Below, in pieces: positions 53,625 through 63,147 of a stretch of DNA of 64,000 bases. This DNA is from Bacteroidales bacterium (GTDB taxonomy: Bacteria; Bacteroidota; Bacteroidia; Bacteroidales; F082), in NCBI GenBank assembly GCA_016291135.1, contig JAEFAE010000002.1, positions 124,001-188,000 of the forward strand. The letters are read 5' to 3'. Every line of letters begins with the position of its first letter. Within the stretch, counting starts at the first letter, position 1. Below the pieces are notes generated by a model. It had not been told where the DNA came from. It searched no databases and was given only the letters and a program-made list of their open reading frames with translations. The translations under genes and the position numbers were made by a program.

Positions 53625-53960
53625 TTACAAGACCGCTTTGGCTAAACTTTCTCTTACGAAAGCATTAAGAGACATTCCGTACTCTTGGGCCATGGCTGCG
53701 GCTTTGGCGTGTAGTTCAGCTGGAATGCGGATGTTAAAACTGCCGCTATACGATTTGTGTAAAGGAATATCGTTTTCCTTACAGTGGTTGATATAGTCAT
53801 CCACAGCATTCATAAAGTCTTCTTTTAGTTCGGCGAGGGTTTGACCTTCGTAGGTGACAAGTGTTCCTTTGTCCAAGCCAAGCACTTTTCCGTATAGCGT
53901 GTTGTCTTGCAATTCGGCTTCGATGCTGCCGATAAATCCTTTGTATCTCAGTGTTTCCAT
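53625..53960 (-). CDS. hicB: HicB-family antitoxin with ribbon-helix-helix tail
   Basis: This 111-residue antitoxin has an N-terminal HicB RNase-H-like half (METLRYKGFIGSIEAELQD, LYGKVLGLDKGTLVTYEG, LKEDFMNAVDDYINHC) and a C-terminal ribbon-helix-helix (SGSFNIRIPAELHAKAAAMAQEYGMSLNAFV). The latter binds DNA and would autorepress through the palindrome at 54223-54241. It begins 1 bp after the hicA stop. Confidence 0.92.
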   Translation of the reverse strand: METLRYKGFIGSIEAELQDNTLYGKVLGLDKGTLVTYEGQTLAELKEDFMNAVDDYINHCKENDIPLHKSYSGSFNIRIPAELHAKAAAMAQEYGMSLNAFVRESLAKAVL

Positions 53961-53961
53961 T

Positions 53962-54219
53962 TTATAGTAATTTGTTTTCTTCCAGAAAATCAACGATATC
54001 TTTTAAAGCCTTTTCCTTGATAATACTTTTGGGATGTGGTTTGTGGGCCAAATACTGGATTCGTTTATCCTTATTAAAGAACTTCACCCGTGATCCGGAG
54101 GTTTTTCCTTTATTATCTTTCTCAAAACCCAACTGATAAAGAAGCGTCTCCAATTCTTCAAAGGTGAAATCCTTCGGTAGTTGGAGAATTCTCTTCTTTA
54201 ACTTCTCTTCCCGAGTCAT
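53962..54219 (-). CDS. hicA: HicA-family toxin, HKPHP subfamily
   Basis: This 85-residue toxin starts at ATG 54219; the open frame upstream runs through the operator and promoter and is not used. It contains FTFEELETLLYQLGFEKDNKGKTSGSRVKFFN and YLAHKPHPKSIIK, the signature of the HicA subgroup with GSR where others have GSH, so the catalytic histidine must lie elsewhere or be dispensable. It is first gene of the toxin-antitoxin operon. Confidence 0.88.
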   Translation of the reverse strand: MTREEKLKKRILQLPKDFTFEELETLLYQLGFEKDNKGKTSGSRVKFFNKDKRIQYLAHKPHPKSIIKEKALKDIVDFLEENKLL

Positions 54220-54222
54220 ATA

Positions 54223-54241
54223 GCAACTAAATTTTAGTTGC
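54223..54241. promoter_or_regulatory. Palindromic operator of the second hicAB
   Basis: GCAACTAAA-T-TTTAGTTGC, a perfect 9-1-9 palindrome between the -7 box and the hicA start. A near copy lies at 54313-54330. Confidence 0.75.
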
Positions 54242-54248
54242 AAAAATA
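54241..54248 (-). promoter_or_regulatory. -7 box TATTTTTG for the second hicAB
   Basis: An exact match on the minus strand, directly next to the operator palindrome. Confidence 0.65.
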
Positions 54249-54312
54249 ATACCTTTTTCCAAATAAACAAGGGTGAACGCAAAAAACAATAAAAATAAAA
54301 AAATCAGTAAAA

Positions 54313-54330
54313 AACTAAAAATTTAGTTGC
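54313..54330. promoter_or_regulatory. Second copy of the hicAB-type operator, at the LRR gene promoter
   Basis: AACTAAA-AA-TTTAGTT followed by GC, seven of nine positions per arm as in 54223-54241. It covers the TTG at 54327-54329 that serves as -33 element for the plus-strand operon. Confidence 0.65.
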
Positions 54331-54347
54331 AAGATTAAAATAATTGT

Positions 54348-54355
54348 TATATTTG
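54348..54355 (+). promoter_or_regulatory. -7 box TATATTTG for the LRR-BlaI-M56 operon
   Basis: An exact match 30 bp before the LRR gene ATG. The -33 TTG sits within the operator copy. Confidence 0.68.
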
Positions 54356-54385
54356 CAGCGTTAAAGGAATAAAAAAGGCTGAATC

Positions 54386-55309
54386 ATGGTTGCAAAAAAA
54401 GTCCTCTTCGGTTTATTGGCACTGCTGCTGATGGCCTCGTGCGCAGCACTCAGAGGCTATGACGATACCGTGGAAAAACTCAATCTCGCCAACAAAAACC
54501 TGAAACGGGTCCCTTCTTATATAAAGAGGTATAGAAACCTGAAGGAACTCAATCTCGAAAGGAACCGGATCAAGCATATTCCCGCCTGGGTTGCCTCCCT
54601 CGACAGCCTCAAGGAAATCAACCTCAACAACAACCAGCTGCGACTGACCAAAGCGGATGTCCGGCACCTGGCCAAGGTCAACCGCCTCCTGATGACGGAC
54701 AACGGCATCCAAAAACTGCCGAGCAACATGGGCGAACTGCAATGCAAGACCCTGGTGATGGCGCGCAACAAGATCCAAACGCTACCGGCTTCCTTCGCTG
54801 AGATGAAGAACCTGCGCAACATCATCTTCTATGAAAACGACTTTGCAGCGATTCCGGAGTGCATCGCCCAACTGACCTCCCTTCATGAGATGGACTTCTA
54901 CAAGAACCATATCCAAGTCATCCCCGATTTCATCGGAAGCCTCGACAGCCTTGAACAGCTCTATGTTGCTTACAATGAGATCGAGGTGATTCCCGATACC
55001 TTGAGGAACCTGAAACACCTCAAATACTTCTATGTACACCATAACCGAATCAAGTTCTTGCCGTCTTGGATGGGTGAAATGACCTCCTTGGAACGCGTGG
55101 GGGTGGGCCACAACCAACTGCTGGAACTCCCCGACCTGAGCAAGTTGACATCACTTACCGATTTCGACTGTGAGAACAACCTGCTCATGGATTTCCCATG
55201 GCAACTGCTGGAACTGCCCAAGTTGGAGGTCTTGGTGCTTTTCGACAATCCTTTTTCCTTGACGAAAGAGGAGAAACATGAACTTGAAATGATGGAAATT
55301 AATTTTTAA
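54386..55309 (+). CDS. Leucine-rich-repeat lipoprotein
   Basis: This 307-residue protein has a lipoprotein signal (lipobox MASC, Cys about 19) followed by about ten LRRs of 23 residues (LNLANKNLKRVPSYIKRYRN, then LKELNLERNRIKHIPAWVASLDS, and so on) to residue 290. The curved LRR surface should bind a protein in the periplasm or on the outer membrane. It leads an operon with a BlaI-type repressor (11-bp gap) and an M56 protease, so it may act as sensor or ligand for that system. The ligand is unknown. Confidence 0.87.
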   Translation: MVAKKVLFGLLALLLMASCAALRGYDDTVEKLNLANKNLKRVPSYIKRYRNLKELNLERNRIKHIPAWVASLDSLKEINLNNNQLRLTKADVRHLAKVNRLLMTDNGIQKLPSNMGELQCKTLVMARNKIQTLPASFAEMKNLRNIIFYENDFAAIPECIAQLTSLHEMDFYKNHIQVIPDFIGSLDSLEQLYVAYNEIEVIPDTLRNLKHLKYFYVHHNRIKFLPSWMGEMTSLERVGVGHNQLLELPDLSKLTSLTDFDCENNLLMDFPWQLLELPKLEVLVLFDNPFSLTKEEKHELEMMEINF

Positions 55310-55320
55310 AAACACTGAAT

Positions 55321-55695
55321 ATGAAAGAGTTAACCAAAGCAGAGGAACAAGTGATGCAGGTGCTGTGGAGCATCGGGCAGGGCTTCGCCAACGAGATCAT
55401 GGCAGCTTTCCCCGAACCGAAACCGGCCTATAACACGGTGCTTACCGTTATCAAGATCCTCGAAAACAAGGGCTTCGTGAAGCACGAGACCTTCTGCCGG
55501 GCAAACCGTTACCAGCCTGCCATCAGCAAGGAGGAATACTCCCAGAGCTTCCTTGGAAGCGTGGTGGAACGCTACTTCAACAACTCCTACCTCGACCTGG
55601 TGTCGGCCTTCGCCAAGAAGGAGAACTTCAGCCTGGAAGAGCTGGAGTCCTTAAAGAAAATGATTGACGATGCCATTGAGGACGAAAAGAAATAA
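55321..55695 (+). CDS. BlaI/MecI/CopY-type repressor
   Basis: This 124-residue protein has a winged-helix N-terminus (MKELTKAEEQVMQVLWSIGQGFANEIMAAF, KPAYNTVLTVIKILENKGFVKHE) and a helical dimerisation tail. In known systems an M56 protease triggers cleavage of this repressor at a site in the tail. The partner protease is the next gene, 3 bp away. No beta-lactamase is nearby, so the regulated target is something else, possibly its own operon. Confidence 0.92.
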   Translation: MKELTKAEEQVMQVLWSIGQGFANEIMAAFPEPKPAYNTVLTVIKILENKGFVKHETFCRANRYQPAISKEEYSQSFLGSVVERYFNNSYLDLVSAFAKKENFSLEELESLKKMIDDAIEDEKK

Positions 55696-55698
55696 GCC

Positions 55699-57411
55699 AT
55701 GAACACACAAGCATTATTTACCGAATACCTTCTCCCCATTGCCATCGGCCTGATGGTGCTGTGGGTGGCTTATCGTCTGCTGTTCACCAACAGCAACCGG
55801 TTCCAATTCAATCGCTTCTACCTGCTTACGGCGATGCTGTTTTCGTTGGCGTTGCCTTTGTTTGGACTGCTGATGGGACAAAGCACGCCCCAAGTGGTGG
55901 CTTTCAAGCATCATTTGTTAGGCGGCTTCATGCTCAACGAAATCACCATCTCATACGGCGACCCGACAGCGGTGACCTTGCCCGAGGTGGAAGTCGCGTC
56001 GCCCACCAGAATCGATGTCTCGCTCTGGCAAGTGCTGTGCATCATCTACTTGATTGGTGTGGCAGTGTCGGCCTTGTTTTTCCTCTTCAAGATGGGCAAA
56101 CTGGTCGTCATGATCATCCGCTCGCCCAAGCGCAAGATGGATGGCTATACCATGGTGTTCACCCACAAGGAACATGGCCCCTATTCGTTCTTCCGCTATG
56201 CCTTCTTCACGGATGAGAAGGTCAATCCCGACATCATCCGCCATGAGTTGAGCCATATCAGCCACCACCATTCGTGGGACATCCTGATGGTGGAGCTGAT
56301 GAAGATTATCCAATGGTTCAACCCCTTCATCTATTTCTATAAAAGAGAACTCCAGAGCCTGCACGAATACATCGCCGACGATGACGTGGTGGCCAACGGT
56401 GTTGATAAACGAAACTACATGATGCTGATCTTGCAGCAGTGCACGGCCGTCGATTTCAGCGACATGAGCAATAATTTCAGTTTAATCTTAACCAAAAAAC
56501 GTATCAAGATGATTACAAAACATGAAAAGGCCAAAGGCTTCTGGTGGAAGCTGTTGGCAACGTTGCCCGTGTTGGCGCTATTGCTGATTGTCAACGCAAG
56601 GGCATCGGCACAACAAGTGAAAAAAACGGACGAGACCGTCTATGAGATCAGCACCAAAGACATCACCAATGTCAAGATCAAGAAGGTCGATAACGACAGC
56701 ATCTACCAAATCGTGGAAGTGATGCCCGAATTTCCCGGTGGCACGGAAAAGATGATGGATTATCTCTCCAAAAACATCAAATATCCTGAAGCAGCCAAGG
56801 AGAAAGGCATCAGTGGCAGGGTGTTCCTGAGTTTTGTGATTGAAAAAGACGGTGCGGTCTCTGATGTCAAAGTGGTAAAAGGGATTGGGAAAGAATGCGA
56901 CGACGAGGCGCTCCGCGTGGTGAAGGCCATGCCCAAATGGAAGCCGGGCCTGATGAAGGGCAAACCGGTCCGTGTCAGCTACATGCTTCCCATCTTCTTC
57001 AAGTTGGATGAGAGTGAAAAGTATGCTCCCGTCAAGGGAGAGACGGTTGCTCCCCAAGCCGATTTGAAACCCGGTAAGGATGGTGTTTGGGACATCGCTG
57101 AAACGATGCCTGAGTATCCGGGTGGCATGGATGGCCTGAGGGCTTTTATGCAGGATAACCTGACCATGCCCAAGAAGTACAAAGAAATGGATACCAAGGC
57201 GGAATACCGTGTCTTTGTGCAGTTTGTGGTCGCCGAAGACGGCTCCATAACCAATGTGGAGCTGAAGAAGCCCGAGCCTTCCAAGAAAGACCTTAACGAC
57301 GAGGCGGTCCGCGTGGTGAAATCCATGCCGAAATGGAAACCTGGCACCGTGGATGGCAAGCCTGTCAAGGTGAGATATATGCTGCCGGTATTGTTTAAAT
57401 TGGGTAAATGA
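55699..57411 (+). CDS. M56/BlaR1-type membrane protease with two TonB C-terminal domains
   Basis: This 570-residue protein has an N-terminal BlaR1-like membrane protease with about three helices. The zinc motif is HELSH at about 182-186 with E in LHEYIADDD near 225. A further helix lies near 285-302. The periplasmic tail holds two TonB-C-like domains in tandem (about 345-435 and 465-568), each with EFPGG or EYPGG, then a V-F-x-F-V-x-x-D-G strand and the P-K-W-K-P-G motif. BlaR1 penicillin-sensing sequence is absent. The TonB modules are the likely sensor or outer-membrane contact. Confidence 0.9.
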   Translation: MNTQALFTEYLLPIAIGLMVLWVAYRLLFTNSNRFQFNRFYLLTAMLFSLALPLFGLLMGQSTPQVVAFKHHLLGGFMLNEITISYGDPTAVTLPEVEVASPTRIDVSLWQVLCIIYLIGVAVSALFFLFKMGKLVVMIIRSPKRKMDGYTMVFTHKEHGPYSFFRYAFFTDEKVNPDIIRHELSHISHHHSWDILMVELMKIIQWFNPFIYFYKRELQSLHEYIADDDVVANGVDKRNYMMLILQQCTAVDFSDMSNNFSLILTKKRIKMITKHEKAKGFWWKLLATLPVLALLLIVNARASAQQVKKTDETVYEISTKDITNVKIKKVDNDSIYQIVEVMPEFPGGTEKMMDYLSKNIKYPEAAKEKGISGRVFLSFVIEKDGAVSDVKVVKGIGKECDDEALRVVKAMPKWKPGLMKGKPVRVSYMLPIFFKLDESEKYAPVKGETVAPQADLKPGKDGVWDIAETMPEYPGGMDGLRAFMQDNLTMPKKYKEMDTKAEYRVFVQFVVAEDGSITNVELKKPEPSKKDLNDEAVRVVKSMPKWKPGTVDGKPVKVRYMLPVLFKLGK

Positions 57412-57438
57412 AAAAAGGGGTCGTGAGACCCCTTTTTT
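57411..57438. terminator. Bidirectional terminator between the M56 gene and glnS
   Basis: GGGGTC-GTGA-GACCCC flanked by A6 on the left and T6 on the right, so it works in both directions for these convergent genes. Confidence 0.9.
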
Positions 57439-57440
57439 CA

Positions 57441-59183
<1,743 letters not shown>

Positions 59184-59212
59184 AATCGTTCCGTTTAGGA
59201 TGATACAAACTG

Positions 59213-59220
59213 CAAAAATA
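59213..59220 (-). promoter_or_regulatory. -7 box TATTTTTG for glnS
   Basis: An exact match 29 bp before the glnS start codon. Confidence 0.65.
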
Positions 59221-59258
59221 ACAATTCTGTAAGAAATATCAAAATAGTCCAACAGCTT

Positions 59259-60383
59259 CTAAAGCGGCTTGCTAAAGACGCGGATGCACGCAATGTCGGA
59301 CTGCTCGTCGTTTGCGGTGAATTCAATGAAGATGTCGACTCCCAAGTCCTCGCTGTGACACAATTGCTGGGTGATAACGTATTGGCCGTCGCGATGATCG
59401 GAGACGATGGTGGTATCCTTGAGTAGGGTTGGGTCTTTCTCGTAATCAAGCACGTTTTTGATGGGGAATCCGATGGCTACAGGCTTGCTAGTGATATGCC
59501 AACCCTCATCGTATTCTTCGACTTGCGCAAAGCCGCAAAGGGGACTTTTCACGGTGTATTCGCTGATGATTCCGTCTTTTACAACAAAATGAGCCAACAC
59601 TGCTCCGTCACTCACGACATCGTTGTTTTCGTCCAATCCATTCGGTTTGCCGCCAACGATACACCAATCGAGGAAGGTGCCACTGTATCGTCCAATGGCA
59701 TTCATTAGAATGACCGATTCGGGATCCTGCTCAAAGGTCTTGCCATTCCAGTTGTACTTGATGGGCCAGAAATCGTCGTTAGAGAAGATAACGGATTCGT
59801 TGGCGAAAAGCAGACAGTTGAAATGGCCGCGGAGGAAATAATCGGAGGCAATTTGGAATGACTCGGGAAACAACGTGTTGATATCGCGGTCGGTCAAGAC
59901 CCCGTCTTTGTATTCCACGGCGAAAACCTCCCGATGGCAGTCTTCCTCTTCCAGTTGGTAGCCGAAGGCATTTTCTGTCACAATCCCCATCCACGAGTCG
60001 TCGAAGGTCTGAAAGCATTGTAACTCGAATTGGGCCACAAGCATGTTGTCGGGTTCTTCGCTGCCCCTTGGGATGAAATAGTCATATTTCAGGTTGGTTT
60101 TCGATACCAATTCGCACACGTCTTCTTCTGTATCGTATCCGTACTGTTCCAGCGATTGGGCGGCTTCGAAGGCAGGTTTCACCTTGGGATGCTGGGTCTT
60201 TAGGCAATCCCAGAACAACTGGGCCATATTTTCCTCAGGCTCAACATAGCAGTATCCCGACTCTGGTTTGGGCGTCTCGCCGCTGACGTTGTCGGACGTA
60301 TCCGTAACGCCAGATGGATGACGCTCGCATGCAAAACAGGATAGGAATAGTAGCACTAAAAAGGTGGTTTTTGCTGCTTTCAT
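59259..60383 (-). CDS. Uncharacterised lipoprotein
   Basis: This 374-residue protein starts with a lipoprotein signal (MKAAKTTFLVLLFLSCFAC, Cys about 19). The mature part is acidic, rich in aromatic residues, and contains several cysteines (GYCYVEP, FWDCLK, DVCEL, QCFQTF, LDWCIVGG, LCGF) that could form disulfides. I recognise no family. It ends about 75 bp before glnS with no obvious terminator between them, and has no clear promoter of its own. Confidence 0.72.
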   Translation of the reverse strand: MKAAKTTFLVLLFLSCFACERHPSGVTDTSDNVSGETPKPESGYCYVEPEENMAQLFWDCLKTQHPKVKPAFEAAQSLEQYGYDTEEDVCELVSKTNLKYDYFIPRGSEEPDNMLVAQFELQCFQTFDDSWMGIVTENAFGYQLEEEDCHREVFAVEYKDGVLTDRDINTLFPESFQIASDYFLRGHFNCLLFANESVIFSNDDFWPIKYNWNGKTFEQDPESVILMNAIGRYSGTFLDWCIVGGKPNGLDENNDVVSDGAVLAHFVVKDGIISEYTVKSPLCGFAQVEEYDEGWHITSKPVAIGFPIKNVLDYEKDPTLLKDTTIVSDHRDGQYVITQQLCHSEDLGVDIFIEFTANDEQSDIACIRVFSKPL

Positions 60384-60414
60384 CTTCGTATCGATCCAAC
60401 TTCCATCTTCTTTT

Positions 60415-62148
60415 TTAATATGCCTTATATTTGTCGCCGGTCTTCTCGATGAGGATGCGATAGTATTCGTCGCTGTACTTGGGATGCTCGCTCTTGATGG
60501 GCGTGTATTTGCTGCCGGGCTTGACGGGTTGAGCGGTGTTGAGGTTGCCGTCCATGTACTTCATGAAGAGTTCGTGATAGAACTGTTTCCAGCTGGCGCA
60601 CAACTCGTTGGCGGTGTTGCAGGAGAAGCGGGTCATCTCCTTGATCATGCCGTCGTGGCCTTTGATGGCTTCCACGCGTTTGTCCAGCTCAGGCACCAGC
60701 TTCTCCACCCATTTCGTCTCCATTTCGCGCTGGCGGGTGCGGATCTCGGGATGGATGTAGTTGTATTTGGTGTAGGCCCAGTTGCTCATCTGGTTGAAGG
60801 TCCAGAAAGCGGAGGTCTCCGACCATTGGCTCATGGAGCCGTTGCCTTCGCGGAAGCTCTCGGGGATCTCGGTCATGCAGGTGTACATCGGGCAGTAGAC
60901 GCAGTTGTCGGTGTCGTCCACGCCGAACCAGATGATGCCGAAGGGGTTGTAGCCACGGCTCTGGGCGACGAAGCTGAAACCGGTCTGTTGGGTGGCGGTG
61001 GTGCGTTCATGGACATAGGTCACACCGTCAACTTCCCAGTCCATCGGGCGCCAGCGGTAGGGGCAGTGGAAGGGACCGGCACCCACGTCTTGCGACATGT
61101 CGAGTTCGGTGCCCTCGAGGTGGTCGCGCATGAAGTCCATCATGTCGAGCACGCTGACCTTCTTGTTGGGTTGGATCCACAAAGGCATGCGGTTGGTGGG
61201 GAAGTTGTCGGGCGTCTGGCACATCCCTGCCTTGTAAGGCTGGGCGCGTTGGATGTCGCGGCCGGTGGCATAGCCCCAGTATTCGTTCATGTTGTCGCTC
61301 ACCTTGTTGAACATGGCCCACACACGGAGGTCGCAGAAGCGGGCACCGTCGAAGGTGACGGGGTTATAGACGTCGGAGAAGGAGAACAGGGCGTCGGGGC
61401 CGTTGTAGAGCTTGGCTTCCTTGGCAAAGCTGATCACGTCGTCGGCATACACGCAGTCGATCTTCGGGTCTTTCAACAACTTGGCGATGTTCTTATAGGT
61501 GACGCTGGTCTTGCACTTGCGTGACGCCAGGGGGAAGGTGGTGATGCGGGCCTGGTTGGCATGGCCGCTGACGAAGCCGTCGGGGATGCGACGGGCCACC
61601 CACACGGCGCCTTTGTTTTGGGGACCCTTGCCGATCATCTCCATGATCCACACCTCTTCGGTGTCGCAGATGCTGAACGACTCGCCTTCGCTGACGTAAC
61701 CGTAGGTGGTGACCAGGTCGGCCATCCACTTGATGGCTTCGCGGGCGGTCTTGGAGCGCTGCAGGGCGATGTACATCAGGCTGCCGTAGTCGATGACACC
61801 CTGTCCGTTGTAGAGGGCCTCGATGCCGCCGTAGGTGGTCTCGCCGATGGCGACCTGCCATTCGTTCATGTTGCCGACCACGTTGTAGGTGTGGGCCACT
61901 TCGGGGATCTGCCCGAGGTAGGCGCCGCCATCCCAGTCATAGACGTCACGCATCGAACCGGGGGCGTGGTCCGCGGCCGGATAGTGGTAGAGCTCGCCGT
62001 AGAGCACATGGCTGTCGGCGGCGTAGGAGATCATGCAGCTGCCATCGGCCGAAGCGCCTTTGGTGATGAGGAAATTGGTGCAGGCGTAGGCGCTCCCGAT
62101 GCCGAGAACGAGGGCCATGGCCATCAAAGCGGAAAGGATTTTTTTCAT
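60415..62148 (-). CDS. C69-family dipeptidase (PepD-like), exported
   Basis: This 577-residue N-terminal-nucleophile hydrolase has a signal peptide ending SAYA; the next residue, Cys23 in ACTNFLITKGASADGS, is the catalytic nucleophile exposed by processing. GETTYGG (about 105) and the SICDTEEVWIMEMIGKG segment (about 170) are typical of family C69. It would hydrolyse dipeptides in the periplasm, consistent with the peptidases and permease in this window. The length is normal for the exported Bacteroidota form. It has its own promoter. Confidence 0.93.
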   Translation of the reverse strand: MKKILSALMAMALVLGIGSAYACTNFLITKGASADGSCMISYAADSHVLYGELYHYPAADHAPGSMRDVYDWDGGAYLGQIPEVAHTYNVVGNMNEWQVAIGETTYGGIEALYNGQGVIDYGSLMYIALQRSKTAREAIKWMADLVTTYGYVSEGESFSICDTEEVWIMEMIGKGPQNKGAVWVARRIPDGFVSGHANQARITTFPLASRKCKTSVTYKNIAKLLKDPKIDCVYADDVISFAKEAKLYNGPDALFSFSDVYNPVTFDGARFCDLRVWAMFNKVSDNMNEYWGYATGRDIQRAQPYKAGMCQTPDNFPTNRMPLWIQPNKKVSVLDMMDFMRDHLEGTELDMSQDVGAGPFHCPYRWRPMDWEVDGVTYVHERTTATQQTGFSFVAQSRGYNPFGIIWFGVDDTDNCVYCPMYTCMTEIPESFREGNGSMSQWSETSAFWTFNQMSNWAYTKYNYIHPEIRTRQREMETKWVEKLVPELDKRVEAIKGHDGMIKEMTRFSCNTANELCASWKQFYHELFMKYMDGNLNTAQPVKPGSKYTPIKSEHPKYSDEYYRILIEKTGDKYKAY

Positions 62149-62184
62149 ATCGGTGTTTGTTGTTGATTGATTGCTTGTTGAAAG

Positions 62185-62192
62185 GACAAAAA
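62185..62192 (-). promoter_or_regulatory. -7 box TATTTTTG for the C69 dipeptidase
   Basis: An exact match 36 bp before the start codon. Confidence 0.65.
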
Positions 62193-62199
62193 TAGGATT

Positions 62200-63147
62200 T
62201 TAGTTTTGTTTTTGCAAAAAGTATTGTTTGACTTTTTCGCGGTCCCGTTCCAGCTGGGCTTTCAGGGCCTCCAGCCCGGAAAACTTCTCCTCGTCGCGGA
62301 TCCGGTCAAGGAACCAGACCTTGAGCGTCTTGCCGTAAAGGTCGCCGTCGAAGTCGAAGAGGTGGACTTCGATGATGAAGTCGCCCGCCGGACGGTCGCC
62401 GATGGTGGGGCGTGTCCCGGTGTTGGCCATGGCTTGGTAACGCTTGCCGTCGACCACGGTCTCACAGGCATAGACGCCCGGGTTGTTGATCATCATGAAT
62501 TCGTCGGGGATGTCGAGGTTGGCGGTGGGGAAACCGATGGTGCGTCCGATCTCGTTGCCGCGGACCACCACGCCCGTGACGGAATAGGGGTAGCCCAGCA
62601 GCTGGTTGGCGAGCTTCACGTTGCCCACCGACAGGGCATTGCGGATCTTGGTGGAGCTGACGGCCACGGTGTCGATGTCCTGTGCCTCCACCTGGACGGT
62701 GCGGAATCCGTAGCGGGCTCCCAGTTCGCACAGCATGGCGTAGTCGCCCATCCGGTTTTTTCCGAAGTGATGGTCGTAGCCCACCACGATGGCCGCGGGA
62801 TGCAGGCGGTCGATGATGAAATGCTGGATGAACTGGTCGGAGGGGGTGGCGGCGAACTCCTTGGTGAAGGGGATGACGAGGACGTTGTCGATGCCAAAGG
62901 CTTCGAACTTCTCCATCTTTTCCTCCTGGGAGCAGATGAAACGGAGCGTCTCCTTGCCGATACCCAGCACCTGACGGGGATGGGGATGGAAGGTGACTAC
63001 GACGGTCTCCCCGCCGATCTCGTCGGCGATGCGGCGCATCTCCTTGAAGATGGCCTGGTGGCCGATGTGGATCCCGTCGAAGGTGCCGATGGTGACGACG
63101 GCATGGGGGATGTTGCGGGCTTGTATGATGTTGTGAAAGATTCTCAT
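62200..63147 (-). CDS. ribF: Bifunctional riboflavin kinase/FAD synthetase
   Basis: This 315-residue enzyme converts riboflavin to FMN and FAD. The N-terminal adenylyltransferase domain (GTFDGIHIGHQAI at about 22; GYDHHFGKNRMGD; STKIRNALS) is joined to the C-terminal flavokinase (GNEIGRTIGFPTANL, ANTGTRPT, EVHLFDFDGDLYG). The start ATG 63147 overlaps the asd stop (ATGA). The longer open frame upstream lies inside asd. Confidence 0.95.
   Translation of the reverse strand: MRIFHNIIQARNIPHAVVTIGTFDGIHIGHQAIFKEMRRIADEIGGETVVVTFHPHPRQVLGIGKETLRFICSQEEKMEKFEAFGIDNVLVIPFTKEFAATPSDQFIQHFIIDRLHPAAIVVGYDHHFGKNRMGDYAMLCELGARYGFRTVQVEAQDIDTVAVSSTKIRNALSVGNVKLANQLLGYPYSVTGVVVRGNEIGRTIGFPTANLDIPDEFMMINNPGVYACETVVDGKRYQAMANTGTRPTIGDRPAGDFIIEVHLFDFDGDLYGKTLKVWFLDRIRDEEKFSGLEALKAQLERDREKVKQYFLQKQN

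Noticed and set aside
55321-57411. A beta-lactam resistance regulator pair
   Set aside because: The repressor and protease families match, but there is no penicillin-binding sensor and no beta-lactamase gene. TonB domains occupy the sensor position.
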